A DNA stretch of 64,000 bases, taken from positions 466,852 through 530,851 of the forward strand of contig JAKSZT010054569.1 of NCBI GenBank assembly GCA_026826555.1, in the 5' to 3' direction. Shown here piece by piece: positions 1 through 11,420 of the stretch (its first letter is position 1; every line of letters starts with the position of its first letter). Both the position numbers and the translations under genes were made by a program. The notes beneath the pieces were generated by a model. The model worked only from the letters and a program-made list of their open reading frames with translations, was not told the origin of the DNA and did no database searches. This DNA is from Tolypeutes matacus (Eukaryota; Chordata; Mammalia; Cingulata; Chlamyphoridae).

Positions 1-148
1 TCAGAACATATAATAACTGTTCTGTTTTTTTTTTTGTTTTTTTTTTTAAGTCATTTCAAAACTGAAGTAGACATTTTTTGGTCACTTGCACACCCTTCCT
101 AACATTACCCTGATTTTCATTCACTCCTTCTCAACGTAGCCCATAAAC

Positions 149-520
149 TGACTTAGATTGTAACTACTGACCCTGAGCTCAAGCTATGCTTCATTCTGGC
201 TCCCGCTCCTTTTCCACCCCTGCCGAGCCACAGAACATTTCTCTCCCCCAAATGATAAGGCAGTTTTCCCAACAAAAGTTCCCAGAATGTCACTCCCTAC
301 CTTGAGAGTAGAAAGCCCGGTACTTTTCCACCCTATATCTTCGTGCCACAGTTTCGCGCCCCTCTCCAACCCTTCCCAACTCCACCAGCTCAAAAAGCAC
401 GCCCCTGCTCAGGCAGAGGGGCTGAAGTCTCTCTTCAGACCCCCTCCATGCAGGCAACCTAATAAAACTCCTGCCTGAATCTTGGTCTGTCTCCCAGCCT
501 CATTGAACTGGAATGTAGCA
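149..520 (+). mobile_element. Solo LTR, same family as the ERV at 3,434-9,575
   Basis: About 372 bp closely resembling the two LTRs of the nearby minus-strand ERV, but in the opposite orientation. Shared blocks include ctgaccctgagctcaagcta near the start and aataaaactcctgcctgaat (poly(A) signal at 461-466) near the end. No internal retroviral sequence is attached, so it is a solo LTR from recombination or an independent insertion. Ends are approximate. Confidence 0.8.
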
Positions 521-744
521 CTGACCATACCTATTAATACATTGTCAGAGGTAGGCTATTCCATTTACCTAAGCTAGTCTGGTCAGAGTGAATCTCAGGA
601 ATCTTGCTTGGTTGACCAGGAAATATATAACCGAACTACATCACTTGGCTGTGGAAGGGAAACCAACTTGAGAAGGAAAGCCAACTCATAATAGAGGAAG
701 ATGGAGGAGCAATTTACAAAGTCCTTTTAAAACCATGTAGGACA

Positions 745-1043
745 TGCATGACATTGCAATGACTGATACAGGTCATTATGCATTTTGTTATAACCTATAA
801 AATTGTGCAGGGCAGAGTGTAAACTATAATATAAACTATAGTCCATGGTTAGTAGCAATGCTCCATTATGTGTTCATCAATTGTAACAAATGTACCACAC
901 TAATGAAAGATGTTGTTAATGTGGGAAAGTGTGGGAGCGGGGAGGGAGAAGGGCATGTGGGAATCCCCTATATTTTTAATGTAACATTTATGTAATCTAA
1001 AACTTCTTTGAAAAAAAAAACAAAACAAAAAAAAACAAACCAA
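745..1043 (+). mobile_element. 5'-truncated L1 3' end with target duplication
   Basis: About 300 bp ending in an A-rich tail, flanked by the 11-bp direct repeat catgtaggaca (734-744 and 1044-1054). The body matches copies at 53,560-53,960 and, inverted, 10,940-11,420. The G-rich polypurine stretch gtgggagcggggagggagaa is typical of mammalian L1 3' UTRs. I infer an L1 3'-UTR fragment. Confidence 0.75.
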
Positions 1044-1499
1044 CATGTAGGACAATCTGTCTTCCTTTTGGACTTTTCAGTTACGTGAGCCAGTAAATGT
1101 CCTCCATTTTTCAACCTAGTCTGTTAACTACAACCACAAATACACACTCAGTCGACCCTTGTTTTCTATGGTTCTTTTGGTCTTCCCTGGGCCAAATGAA
1201 TGGCTCTAAGGGGCAATGAAGTTCTCAAAAAGAGAGAGATAAAAGTCAGGGCAACGGGGAAAATCTTCAATTTAACAACTCCAGCCTTTATCCTGCAACA
1301 TATATGCTCATCTATACACAAATTTGTGGTTAGTTATGGAAGACATTAGCTATTTCTTTGGGGAAAGAGATCAGGCACTAGGATGAAAGACTCACTTTTT
1401 ACTGACTCTTCTCCTGTAGTGTTTGAATTTTTCTTAACCCTCTGCAATATTACTTTTATAAGTTAAAAATGACAAAAAATAAATAAAAATTTTAAAGAT

Positions 1500-2340
1500 A
1501 TCTCAAAAAGCAACTTTTTTGAGGGACTCGTAGTGGGTATAGTACACACTTATCTTATATCTTGCAAATTTACTGAACTCACTTATTAATAATAGTAGTA
1601 TTTTAGTAAATTTCCTGGGATTTTCTACATGGACTATCATATCATCTGCATATAGGAAGAGTTTTATTTTACCCTGTCTGATTTGTTTACATTTTATTTC
1701 TTTTATTTTATTTTAATTTCATTGGCTGGAACTTCCAGCACAGTGTTGAATAAAAGCTGTAAGAGCATACATCCATAACTTGTTCCCAATTACAGTAGGA
1801 AAGTCATCAGTCTTTGACAATTAAGTGTAATTTTGGCTATAGGATTTATGTAAATGTTCTTCTGAAGCTGAAGTTCCCTTCTATTCATATTTTTCTAAGA
1901 GTTTTATTATAAATGTGTTTCAAATTAGGTCAAATCTCTTTTCTGATATGATCATGTGTTTTATCTTCTTTAGCCTATTAATATGATGTATCACATTGAT
2001 TCATTTTTGAGTATTCACCCAAACTTGGATCCCTAGAATAAATTCTCCTGAGCTCTATCTGCTATTATTTTATTAGGGATTTTTGCATACATTTCCCAGA
2101 GGGATATTAGCCTTTGGTTTTGATTTCAAGGTATTACTAGCTTCATAAATAAATCTGGAAAACTTCCCTCTTTTTCTACACAACAGATTGTACAGAATTA
2201 GCTAATTATTCTTTAAATGCTTGGTAGTGTTCTCCAGTAAAACATTCTGGGCCTGGAGACTTTTTTTTGTGAGAGTTATTAATTATGAATTTCATTTCCT
2301 TATAGCTGTAGGGTTATCCAAAATTTTAATTTAATATTTG
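1500..2340 (-). mobile_element. Old L1 (L1M-type) ORF2 fragment
   Basis: Read on the minus strand this is decayed L1 reverse-transcriptase coding sequence. The blocks ttgcaaatttactgaactc, ctgggattttctacat and atcatatcatctgcatatag are recognisable antisense L1 ORF2 phrases. Many stops and indels indicate an ancient copy. Confidence 0.75.
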
Positions 2341-2364
2341 GTGAATTGCATAAGTTTGTGTCTC

Positions 2365-2975
2365 ATCTGTAAAATGAGGACAATGATTCTTACTTCGTAG
2401 GATTGTTTTGAAACTGTGAGCAGGCCAAAACCAGTCTGTGTGTGTGGGGGGGTGGCCTCTGTTTCTGTAAACTTTTCTTCTCAGCTTGTGTTACTGTAGG
2501 TCATATAACCTGGGTATGCACAGAAAACGCTGACTTTTGTCCTTTAGATGATCTTTGAAACACCAGGAACAGAGGTCACCTCAGTCGAAACCAAGATTAA
2601 GAGGAAGGGGAGACATCAGAAGCAAATCAAATATGAGAAGTCCTTCAATAAGGAAGACCTGGTCTAAAATCCACTCTACCACGTATGGACAGCTCTATAA
2701 TTAACTAAATGGACTCTACCAAGCCAAATCTCCCTGCTTCTATCCCCACCTCTCACCTCCCATTCCCAAAAAACCACCCTTAACACAGATTGGGGAGACA
2801 AATCTGAGCCGTGAATCCTGCCTCCATGCTGGTTGGCTTTGCATTAAAGCTTTTTCTTTTCTCAAAATCTCAATGTCATAATACTGGTCTCTGTATGCAT
2901 CAAGTAGCAGTTATAAGGATTAAATGAAATCACATATGCACAAATATATAAATCACAATGCACTCTACAAATGTA
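2365..2975 (+). repeat. MIR split by an LTR
   Basis: The MIR pieces 2,365-2,414 (tcatctgtaaaatgaggaca) and about 2,910-2,975 (aaggattaaatgaaatcaca) continue each other across the LTR at 2,415-2,909. MIRs are ancient tRNA-derived SINEs shared by mammals. Confidence 0.6.
2415..2909 (+). mobile_element. Probable solo LTR inside a MIR
   Basis: About 495 bp beginning TGTG and ending GCA, with an ATTAAA signal in ttgcattaaagctttttctt close to the 3' end, as in an LTR. It interrupts a MIR. No clear target duplication was seen and the family is not identified. Confidence 0.5.
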
Positions 2976-3433
2976 AACCTTTGTGGTTACCCTATGATAT
3001 CCTGATTTTATTTTCTAAGCATCATATTTGGAACTGGCTGGTATTTCATTAATTCTAATAGCTTGGTGAAGTAAGTGTTTGTTGGTTTCCCCAAAATATA
3101 AATTTAGGATCATTGAACATGGCAGTTTCAAATCCGGGACTGTTTTTAACTTTTTAACCCAGTTTTGTTTGAGATTAAGACTTAATGTTAAAGGAAGAAA
3201 TTTAATAGGAATATGGAGGCAAATTCTAAAAGCACCTCAGAGGAGAATAAAAGTTTTGAAGAAAAGTAGAGAGCAATGACATATGTACTGTAAATGACCT
3301 TGGGATAGGTCATTGACAATGCACATTATCTTCCTTTCTAAATCACGGGAATGTCTTTCTTTTTTCTTTTTCTATTTATACTTTCATACTGCATTTACAT
3401 ATTTCTTAGGAAACCCTCTTTGGAGAGTAGCAG

Positions 3434-3791
3434 TGTTAGGTTCCAGGTTAATGAGGCTCAGAGACAGACCAAGATTCAGGCAGGAGTTTATTAGGTTGCT
3501 GACATGGCAGGGGTCTGAAGAGAGACCTCAGCCCATCTGACTGAGCTGGGGAGTACCTTTTGAACTGGTGGAGTGGAGTGGGGTTGAAGAGGGGTGTGAC
3601 GATAGGGGGTGGAAAAGCACCAGGCTTGCTGTTCTCAGGGAAGGGAGCGACTTTCTGAGGACTGTCTTATTGCCGGGGAAGAGAATGTTCTATGGTTCGA
3701 TGGGGGGTGTGGAAAGAGCAGGGGCCAGCATGGAGCATTCTGCATTTGGACGCACAGCTGGAGCTCAGGGTCAGTAAGTTACAATCTAACA
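3434..3791 (-). repeat. 3' LTR of the ERV
   Basis: 358 bp with terminal TGTTAG/CTAACA. It is the partner of the LTR at 9,182-9,575 and lacks that copy's 37-bp duplication. Confidence 0.85.
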
Positions 3792-4103
3792 TTCCTAACT
3801 TTTAGTCGATAAGAAAAAACAACAAAGAGGATTGGGGAGTGGGGCGGCGATTTTGTCTGGCTGCTTCCTGATATCAAGGGTCGGTGTTTTGTTGTTTTTT
3901 CTTTGGACCTTTGGGTTAGCGGCTGGTATTGAATTTCATGCATTAGGAGGAGGTTGTGACCCCGGGTGATGTTCCAGATTGTTGTTTGGATGAACTGTGT
4001 TATAGCTGGGAAAATATATGGTCCTGCTGAGATTAAAAGAAGGAGAGTTATTAGTGGAGTGAGGATGGGAATTAACCATGAGATCCAGGGTGGGTTGTGA
4101 GAC
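3777..4103 (-). pseudogene. env C-terminal (transmembrane subunit-like) fragment
   Basis: An open frame of about 105 codons on the minus strand that runs into the 3' LTR before its stop, where env normally ends. It holds a leucine/isoleucine-rich membrane segment (WLIPILTPLITLLLLISAGP) followed by a short polar tail, as in gammaretroviral-type transmembrane subunits. A stop codon precedes it, so no functional protein is possible. Confidence 0.5.
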
Positions 4104-7100
4104 TATTGCCTCCAAGAGATTGAGGAGAAGGATTAATAAGATTAATATGAGAGGGGTTAGGAAGGATAAGAGAGTGGCAGTAATTTATATTCAGCATTGA
4201 ACATTAATGGTTGACAGTGAAATTACATAATTTTGTGGGTTTAACAGTATATAAGCAATTTTTCATTAGTAGATAACAAAGTACCAGGTGGGCAGGTTTA
4301 TGAGGAGGTTTTTAATACAATATATTTTTCTATTGCTTTGTAAATTTTCTCTGAGTTTTATTCAGTGACATTAAATATCAGTTCAGGCATAAGAAGAGTT
4401 TACATAGACACACCTAGAGTTTTAGCGGGAATAGGAGACTTTAGATTAACTGTGGTTTCATAACAAGGTTTTTGAGTGATTTTTATTTTTCATGGATTTA
4501 AGATTCCCAACCAGTAGGGCTGCATAGGCCTATGGTTAAAATGATTTGCTTTTACTCCAGTTTGCATAGTTTGAGGCATAGGCAACAACAAATTATTATT
4601 ATTTTTTATTTTGGGCTGTAGGGATGCTGACACTTTAACTTATAATTTCAGTGCCGGCACTTGTTTTGCTGTTAGCACCTTAACTGGAGTGCTGAATATA
4701 AACTTAGTTTATTGTTGTAAAGACTCTTTATTACCTTTTAGCTGTTTCATTAAAAGGTCACTCATTTTTTTTATATATAAAAAGGCCAATTAGTATCCTG
4801 ATTCATAGTTTAAGACTGCATGAGGTGACTGGTAAATAGAATTTTTTGGTAACTTAATTTGGGCTGGCATTATATAGGGCACTTACATTTTTTAGGCAGC
4901 AAATAGTAGCTGGCTGGCTCTAAGAGTTCCGTTGCAGTGTTTGCAGTAGTGAAAGTATACCTTGCCCCTTCCGAGAGCAGGAGGAGACTGATGTACAGTC
5001 GTTGGAGTGAGTACGATGAATATTCGTGGGTGATGACCATGAGTTGTTGGCAAGTAACAGGCAGCTGGAAGTACAGCTACAAGGTTCAGTAGCCACGATG
5101 TCTGTTTATCCTCTGGGGCCACTCTGCTGCTTCTTGGGTTTTGATGGTATGGTTCTGGATCTTCGCAAGGGCATCTGCTTTAACAGTTCTGAGGGGGGTG
5201 TTAGAGGAATGGGCAGGGATAGGATAGACAGATACTTGCTGCTGCTGGCAGGTGGTTCAGATGTCTTTCCACAGATTTCTTCTTCACAGAGGGTGGTTTA
5301 CAGGAGCATTGTTTCTGTCTTGTATCTGCAATCTACTCCTGGATAGGGATGGCGGTTTTCAGAGTGACCAGACAGTAAGAGGTTAAGCCTTTTATTTGCA
5401 ACAGGGCATGGTATGCTGCACACAGTTGATTTTTAATTAAGGGGCTATATTGTAATTTGGCCCCCTTTACAATTGTGATTACAACCCAAGGGTTACTTGA
5501 TTAGAATGTCGCCTCTGCCACAAACTTTATTTAAAGCTAATATTGGTGCAGGCTACATCTAATTTACAGGGTAAGTCAAGGTTTATCCCCCTACTGTTTG
5601 AGCCTGTGCTATTGTTTTAAAAGCAGCCTGCTGGGGGGTTTTCTTATTTCCATGCACATCCTTTTCTGATGAACACATACGATGATTTTAACATCTGAGT
5701 TAAATGAGGGATGAAGGGTTTTCAGTATCCCAACAACCCCAAAAAGGTCATTAATTGTCTTGGAGTTTGTGATGTGGGGAAACATTACATTTTAACAGAG
5801 TGTGATAGAGGAACAAGGATGTTGTAGCTTGTTTTAATTTTTTTCCAATTCCAGGTTCTTAAGATATTTCTGTAAAAAGAATTATCGGTTAACATAATAT
5901 TATTAATATAATGAAATAGGGTTATAGTCACAGGTTTTTCACGCAGCCAGATTTTTTGTCACCAGGCCAGGATAGACAACTGGGCTATGCACACAGCCTC
6001 GGGAAAGCACTGCAAAACCTGCCACCGGCCTTTTCACATGAAGGTGAAGGCAGGCTGGATTGACTTGCCTAAGGAGATACTAAAGAAAGCTTTAGCAAGT
6101 TTTAAAACAAAGTGATAGTAACATAACTCGATATTAATTTTTTGTAATAAGCCAACAATATTTATGGTTGCTGCAAACGGCAGTGGTATTATTTTAATTT
6201 ACGATAGTTTACTGTTATATATCACCCGCCGCAGCCTTCAGTGTGAATCAGATGAGTATGAGTTAGAGCATCTGCCTTTTGATTTCCAGGTGGAGAGGTT
6301 GTTTCTGTGACACATACAATTTTTTTTTTTTTGTCCCAAGATGAAAAAAATAAGTCTTTTATAATATTTTGAAATAAAAAGATACTGTTAGGATTTGATT
6401 TTGAGAAAGCAAAATGTTAAAAGTTGTCAGGATTGACCATTATGTTCTTTTAAAAGTGATAAGACTTGTTTTGTTTTGTTTTTTTAAACAGCCAAAGAAA
6501 CAATAAGGTTAAAGGTTAAGAAGCTATTTTGATAAAACAGACTTTCTTTCTTTTTTCTTTTTTTTTTTCTTTTTTTTTTTTTTTTTGGTACACTGAGTAA
6601 AACAAACCAATGATTTAAGAATTTTGAGAAAGAGCAAAATTTTAACTTTGCATCAGTAAACTATTTGGTAGACCCATCAAATATTACTCAACTTTAACCA
6701 CAAACATTCTTTTTCTGTGCACCTTCTGCACTTTCTGTATTCATTCAGGTTTTGTCCCACATTTTATTTTTTCCATTTTATCTTAGGCCAAAATTATTTT
6801 CTTTTTCCGTAATAATAAAAACACATTCTATACACCTTCCATACTAAAGTTACCAACATGACTTTGGAAACTGTTTCAAAGCAAACTTCTTACAACATAC
6901 AATTACCACCAAAATTAAACAAACTGGTCAGATTAATTATTTAATTTGGTTATGATTATTTTTATTATTTCAAATTAGTATCCATATTTATTTAAACACT
7001 TATTTAATTTTTGGCCATTTGAATAGAGCTCTTTTAATAATTTCCATTTGTCAATTTAATATTACCATCTGGAGGTATCAAAATATACACTGAACAAATG

Positions 7101-8285
7101 GACAAACACAAAAAGAGTTAAGACACACTAACAGAAACATAGAGCTCATCAACTTGATTCATAATTCTTACTTTTTTTGGTATGGCTGTTTTTCAGCTTT
7201 TCATTATTTCACATCTCTGATTTTACTGCTTTTAAGATTTTTTTCTGGAATCAGGGTCGCCTGTTATATGCAAGCTTGTTTTTGGAAACACTTTTATTAG
7301 TAACCAGCAACCAGTTAGGAATACTTGAGCAGTATAAATGCAGTTAAGCACTAATTCAGCAGTTCAGATAGACAGACATTTATTTTTATTTATTTATTTT
7401 TTTTAATTTTTTTTTTTATTGTGGGTAAAAATCAAAATTTTCACAATACATACCAACATTTGCAAAATGATATATAAATATATATGCATATATGTGCATT
7501 TGCTTACAAAAATGTTATTTATGTATATATATAAATATATTTTAAGAGGTGCTTAGATTACCCAAAATATTACACGGAAACCACTGGGATTCCCATGTTG
7601 CCCACCTCCCACACCTCCCACCACATCCCACACAAACATCTCCCACAAGTGTGGCCCACCACCCTCAATGGACTTACACATCCTGGGGCCTTGCCACCAA
7701 CCATAGACCACAGTTCACACCGTAGACAACACTCTCTCCCACACAGTTCCGAGTGGTGTAGACAGACATTTAATACATGTATTTTGGATTATTACTCTTT
7801 AGGATTACACTTAGACAGACTTAAAGTTCAAGAGTAAGCTAAAAGCTTACTTGTAAGAGGCGAGTAATTGTAGGTTTGATACTTTGCAGGGTATCAAAAG
7901 GGATAAGATACTGGGGTGTGAATGGGATGTGGGTAGGATTTTTTTAGTTGAACTGTGACTGGTTTGTGATGGGCAGCAATGAGAGGAATTTCAGTGTCTC
8001 AAATTTTTGGATTGACAGAGCTTGGCCAGAAAGGGAGAGAAGAGGATGGAGTGAGTGGGTGAACAGGTGGCTTTTTAGTGAGTACAGCAAAAGAGGGCTT
8101 GTGAGGGATTGTGAAACTATTTCATTGAAATTGAGGAGTGAGTTAAGGGTTTAGAATTCGGGAAGGGCAGAGTACGTGGTTTTCATATCAATAAGAAATG
8201 AAATTGGCTTACTTGCCACCATCAGAGTTACCTGAGGCTCTGCTTTGGAGATGGGCGTGGGGGCCTGCATGGTTCCTGGGAACCT
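4104..8285 (-). other. Degenerate ERV internal sequence
   Basis: Between the env-like and gag-like fragments I find no long frame and no clear protease, reverse-transcriptase or integrase motif. It is AT-rich, with a T-rich tract at 6,541-6,587. It includes the L1 3'-end insertion at 7,383-7,758. Confidence 0.5.
7383..7758 (-). mobile_element. L1 3' end inserted into the ERV
   Basis: 376 bp flanked by a perfect 14-bp duplication, tagacagacattta (7,369-7,382 and 7,759-7,772). The poly(T) side is at the left, so the element reads minus. Its body resembles the L1 3'-UTR copies elsewhere in the window (gggattcccatgttgcccac). It postdates the ERV. Confidence 0.8.
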
Positions 8286-8618
8286 TCAATCATCTGTTGC
8301 CAGTCCCAGAAGCTTTGGGAGGTTGAAGCCGGGGGTTGGGTCTGATTGAGTAACCGATGCCCTTTTGCCTTGAGAGGCCTGGGTACAAACGGACCTCCAG
8401 TGAATTTTCTGCTTGTGCAGCAGGCACAGCCCTGGAGGAGGCTGTGGATTTGGTTTGGAGGGTGCTGATGGGATGTATGGTGGTAGTGCAGGACTGGCAG
8501 AGGGAGGAACAGTTACAGAGAAAGAAGAAAGCCTTAATGTAAGGAATCTCAGACCACTTGCCATTGCATTGGATAAAGTTCTTGAGGTCCTGGAGAACTT
8601 GAATGTCAAAAGTGCCAT
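8286..8618 (-). pseudogene. gag-like fragment of the ERV
   Basis: A 110-codon open segment, about 560 nt inside the 5' LTR on the minus strand, where gag is expected. It has a proline-rich centre (PPSASPALPPYIPSAPSKP) containing PSAP, the TSG101-recruiting late-domain motif of retroviral Gag proteins, next to a PPY element. The frame is broken on both sides. Assignment rests on position, composition and motif only. Confidence 0.5.
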
Positions 8619-9160
8619 GTTGAGGCCACTGGCTTTTATTGTTTAATTTATATTGAGGCCAAATAGTGCTAGAGTAAAAAATGAGCTGCTTCAGTTTGAT
8701 TTTTCCTCCAGGGTAGGGAGTTCTAAGGTTTGGAGGCCCATGGTTGGTGAGGTGTGGGTGAGTTCAGAGATTTTCAGGTACAGGGGTGTGGAAGGAAAGA
8801 AGCAAATGTCCTTGAATCTTTCACTTCCAGATCAGTTAGGGGCCAGAGGGCTGGTGACCAAACCCAGAACCGGGTGTCCCCAGAGCAGGGAAGGTCAGGT
8901 GAAGGCCAGTAACGGCCAGTGGTTGAACTTGGGACCGGGCATCCCCAGAGCCGAGAAGGTCAGGCAATGGGGACAGTTCCCCAATGCCGGAGAGGACCAC
9001 TGACATAGTGCTAAGATTTCTGGGCAGAGGAAAAATGACCAGGATCCTCTGGAGAGGTTCCAAGACTCACCCAGAGATGAATCTGTGTCCAGTGTTGGAT
9101 GGAAAACCTGCATTAGCGAGGTGGAGGATCTCTATGGATTTGGCCTGCCTCAAAGAGGCT

Positions 9161-9178
9161 TCCCAGGTTTTGGCACCA
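9161..9178 (-). promoter_or_regulatory. ERV primer-binding site, tRNA-Phe type
   Basis: Two bases inside the 5' LTR the minus strand reads TGGTGCCAAAACCTGGGA. It differs from the complement of the tRNA-Phe 3' end (TGGTGCCGAAACCCGGGA) at two positions, both explained by CpG or C-to-T decay. This is the first-strand priming site and points to an ERV-F-like class I lineage. Confidence 0.7.
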
Positions 9179-9181
9179 AAA

Positions 9182-9575
9182 TGTTAGGTCCCAGGTTGAT
9201 AAGGCTCAGAGACAGACCAAGATTCAGGCAGGAGTTTATTAGACCGCCAGCATGGCAGGGGTTTGAAGAGAAACCTCAGCCCACCTGCATGGCAGGGGTC
9301 TGAAGAGAGACTTCAGCCCATCTGACTGAGCTGGGAAGTACCTTTTGAACTGGCAGAGTTGGGTGGGGATGGAGAGGGGTGTGAAGATATGAGGTGGAAA
9401 AGCACCATGCTTGCTGTTCTCAGGGAGGGAAGCGACTTTCTGAGGACTGCCTTATTGTTGGGGAAGAGAACGTTCTATGGTTCGGCAGGGGCATGAAAAG
9501 AGAAGGGGCTGGAATGGAGTATTCTGCATTTGGACACATAGCTTGAGCTCAGGGTCAGTAAATTACACTCTAACA
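9182..9575 (-). repeat. 5' LTR of the ERV, with internal tandem duplication
   Basis: 394 bp, TGTTAG...TAACA. It contains AATAAA followed by the shared 3' LTR sequence. A 37-bp block (9,251-9,287) is repeated at 9,288-9,324; this accounts for nearly all of its excess length over the 358-bp partner LTR. Confidence 0.85.
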
Positions 9576-9599
9576 GGCAGATTATGTTGTATGTTGTAT

Positions 9600-9760
9600 G
9601 TAAAATGTTAAAATTCCGTTTTACAAATGAGGAAATTAAAGGATTCCCCAATTTTTAAAATTATTTGCATATGGCTAAATAGATAGTTATTGGCAGAGGC
9701 AGGGCGATTGCCTGTTTTCATCTTTCATCCCTATGCATTATCTACCTTCCTGCACCATAA
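9600..9760 (-). repeat. MIR or L2 tail fragment
   Basis: ccgttttacaaatgaggaaa followed by tggctaaatagatagttatt and ggcagaggcagggcgattgc follows the antisense MIR/L2 pattern. Confidence 0.5.
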
Positions 9761-10939
9761 TTTTATTTTTTTTAATTCTTATTCTTTCCTCTATTTCCAC
9801 TACATTTTTACTTGACTTTCCCTTGCTCCCCATCTGAGATTTTAGCTTTCCATTTGCACTAAAGGAATCTCTGCCTCAAATCTCGAGCAGATTCCATTCC
9901 AATTAGAGCAACAACATTCCCCAAAGGACACACAAATCTCAGAAAGCTATTTCCCAGCACTAAAGAATTTATAAGGCAAAATTAATCACATACACTAACT
10001 TACAATGAAAAAGTGCTCGCTTCTGAGTCATAACACTTGGCTTGCATTTCTATGAGAAAATGCAAAAAAAAAAAAAACACTGCAGTTCAGTGGCTGAGAC
10101 CTTCTTCCTCAAAATTCATTGCAAAATCTGGAGGGACAGTTAGCTGCATTCATGCTATCATCACCTTGCTTTGCACTTAGATGGCTTTCTGAACTTCCTT
10201 AACTAATTATTCCCACAAGAGTTATACCCCTAGGATTTCAACATTGTACTGATCCAGATGTTTGGTAGTTCTAGGAAAGAACAATTGAACACAGTTCTCA
10301 CTAAGAAGAGATGACAATAACTCTGATTTCAAAACAGGATTCTATAATACTAGGAATAGAGTAAAATTGTCAATTAAAAAATATGTTTGCCTTCAAAGGA
10401 GTGCAAACTATGATAAAAAGTAAATAGCATTGCATTGGCTATAAAATCGGTTAGGATTAAAACAATGCTAATGTGAGTGTGGATGTGAAGCCTCAGAAAT
10501 TATCTCCAGCTGTTTTAAGCAGAAAATATATATAAGAAGGGGATATTAGGGAGCTGAAGGACTCAGCCTGAGGACTAGAGAACCAGGCCGAGTGGCTGTG
10601 CCATCAGGACTTCCAGCCCATATCTTAATGCAGCAGAACTGATGAATGCAAAACACTTGTCTCATTCCCATCCCTGTTCAGCTGAAACTGCTGACACCTT
10701 TGGGACTGGACCACCTTGAACCAGTAGCAGTTCCTACGATATGGCTTTCTGAGGAACTCAACCTTATTGCAATATCCTTTATCACCAAAGAGAATCTCCA
10801 TATTCCCTGCCTCTTTCTATTACAAACTCTTGATTTTAAGTTCCGGGAGGATGTAACTGAAAGACAGAGCCTTGGCCATGGCTCTGTCATAGCTGCAAAA
10901 GACGCTGGGAAGAGTATATCATATATATAAATCCTATTT
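9761..10939. other. Unassigned intergenic sequence
   Basis: No gene or clear repeat family was recognised. A 94-codon open frame at 10,646-10,930 has no recognisable domain and is not called as a gene. Confidence 0.5.
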
Positions 10940-11420
10940 AAAAATTTTTTTAAAAGATTCTTAGATTAAATAAATGTTACATAAAATGTAGGGGATTCCC
11001 ATATGCCCCATTCCCTATGCCTCCCACACTTTCCCACACGAACAACGTCCTTCATTGGTGTTGTACATTTGTTACAATTGATGAACACATATTGGAGCAT
11101 TGCCACTCAGTGTGGGCTTTAGTTTACATTATAGTTTAAATTCTCTCCCGCACAATTTTATAAGTTACGACAAGATATATAATGGCCTGTATCTTTCATT
11201 GCAACGTTATTCAGGACAATTCCAATTTTTCGAAAGTGCCCCCATAATACACCTATTTTTCTCTCTCCCTCCCCTCACAACCACCCTTGGTAACTGCCAG
11301 CACATCAATGCTAAAAGTTCTTCCCTTGCTAGAATAACAATAAGTCTATAGTAGAATAACAGTAAGTCTACCCTAGTCCATCGTTCATTCCCCAATATTT
11401 TTAGTTCCTCCAGTAATAAG
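10940..11420 (-). mobile_element. L1 3'-UTR fragment
   Basis: The reverse complement matches the copies at 745-1,043 and 53,560-53,960 (gtaacatttatttaatctaa, gtgttcatcaattgtaacaa). The T/A-rich tail is at the left end. A short local duplication of agtagaataacaataagtct lies near 11,330-11,370. Confidence 0.7.

Larger units (their letters stand above)
3434..9575 (-). mobile_element. Endogenous retrovirus, class I-like, with paired LTRs
   Basis: Two similar LTRs in the same orientation (3,434-3,791 and 9,182-9,575), both TGTTAG...TAACA, bound about 5.4 kb. Transcription sense is minus: poly(A) signals and the primer-binding site read that way. The internal part has a gag-like segment near the 5' LTR and an env transmembrane-like segment next to the 3' LTR. 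Subtracting a 376-bp later insertion leaves about 5.0 kb, too short for full gag-pol-env, so much is deleted. Flanks agcag and ggcag form an imperfect 5-bp target duplication. All frames are broken and the provirus is a fossil. Confidence 0.85.

Noticed and set aside
10646..10930. 94-codon open frame
   Set aside because: No recognisable domain, no splice context, and overlapping open frames of similar length on the other strand.
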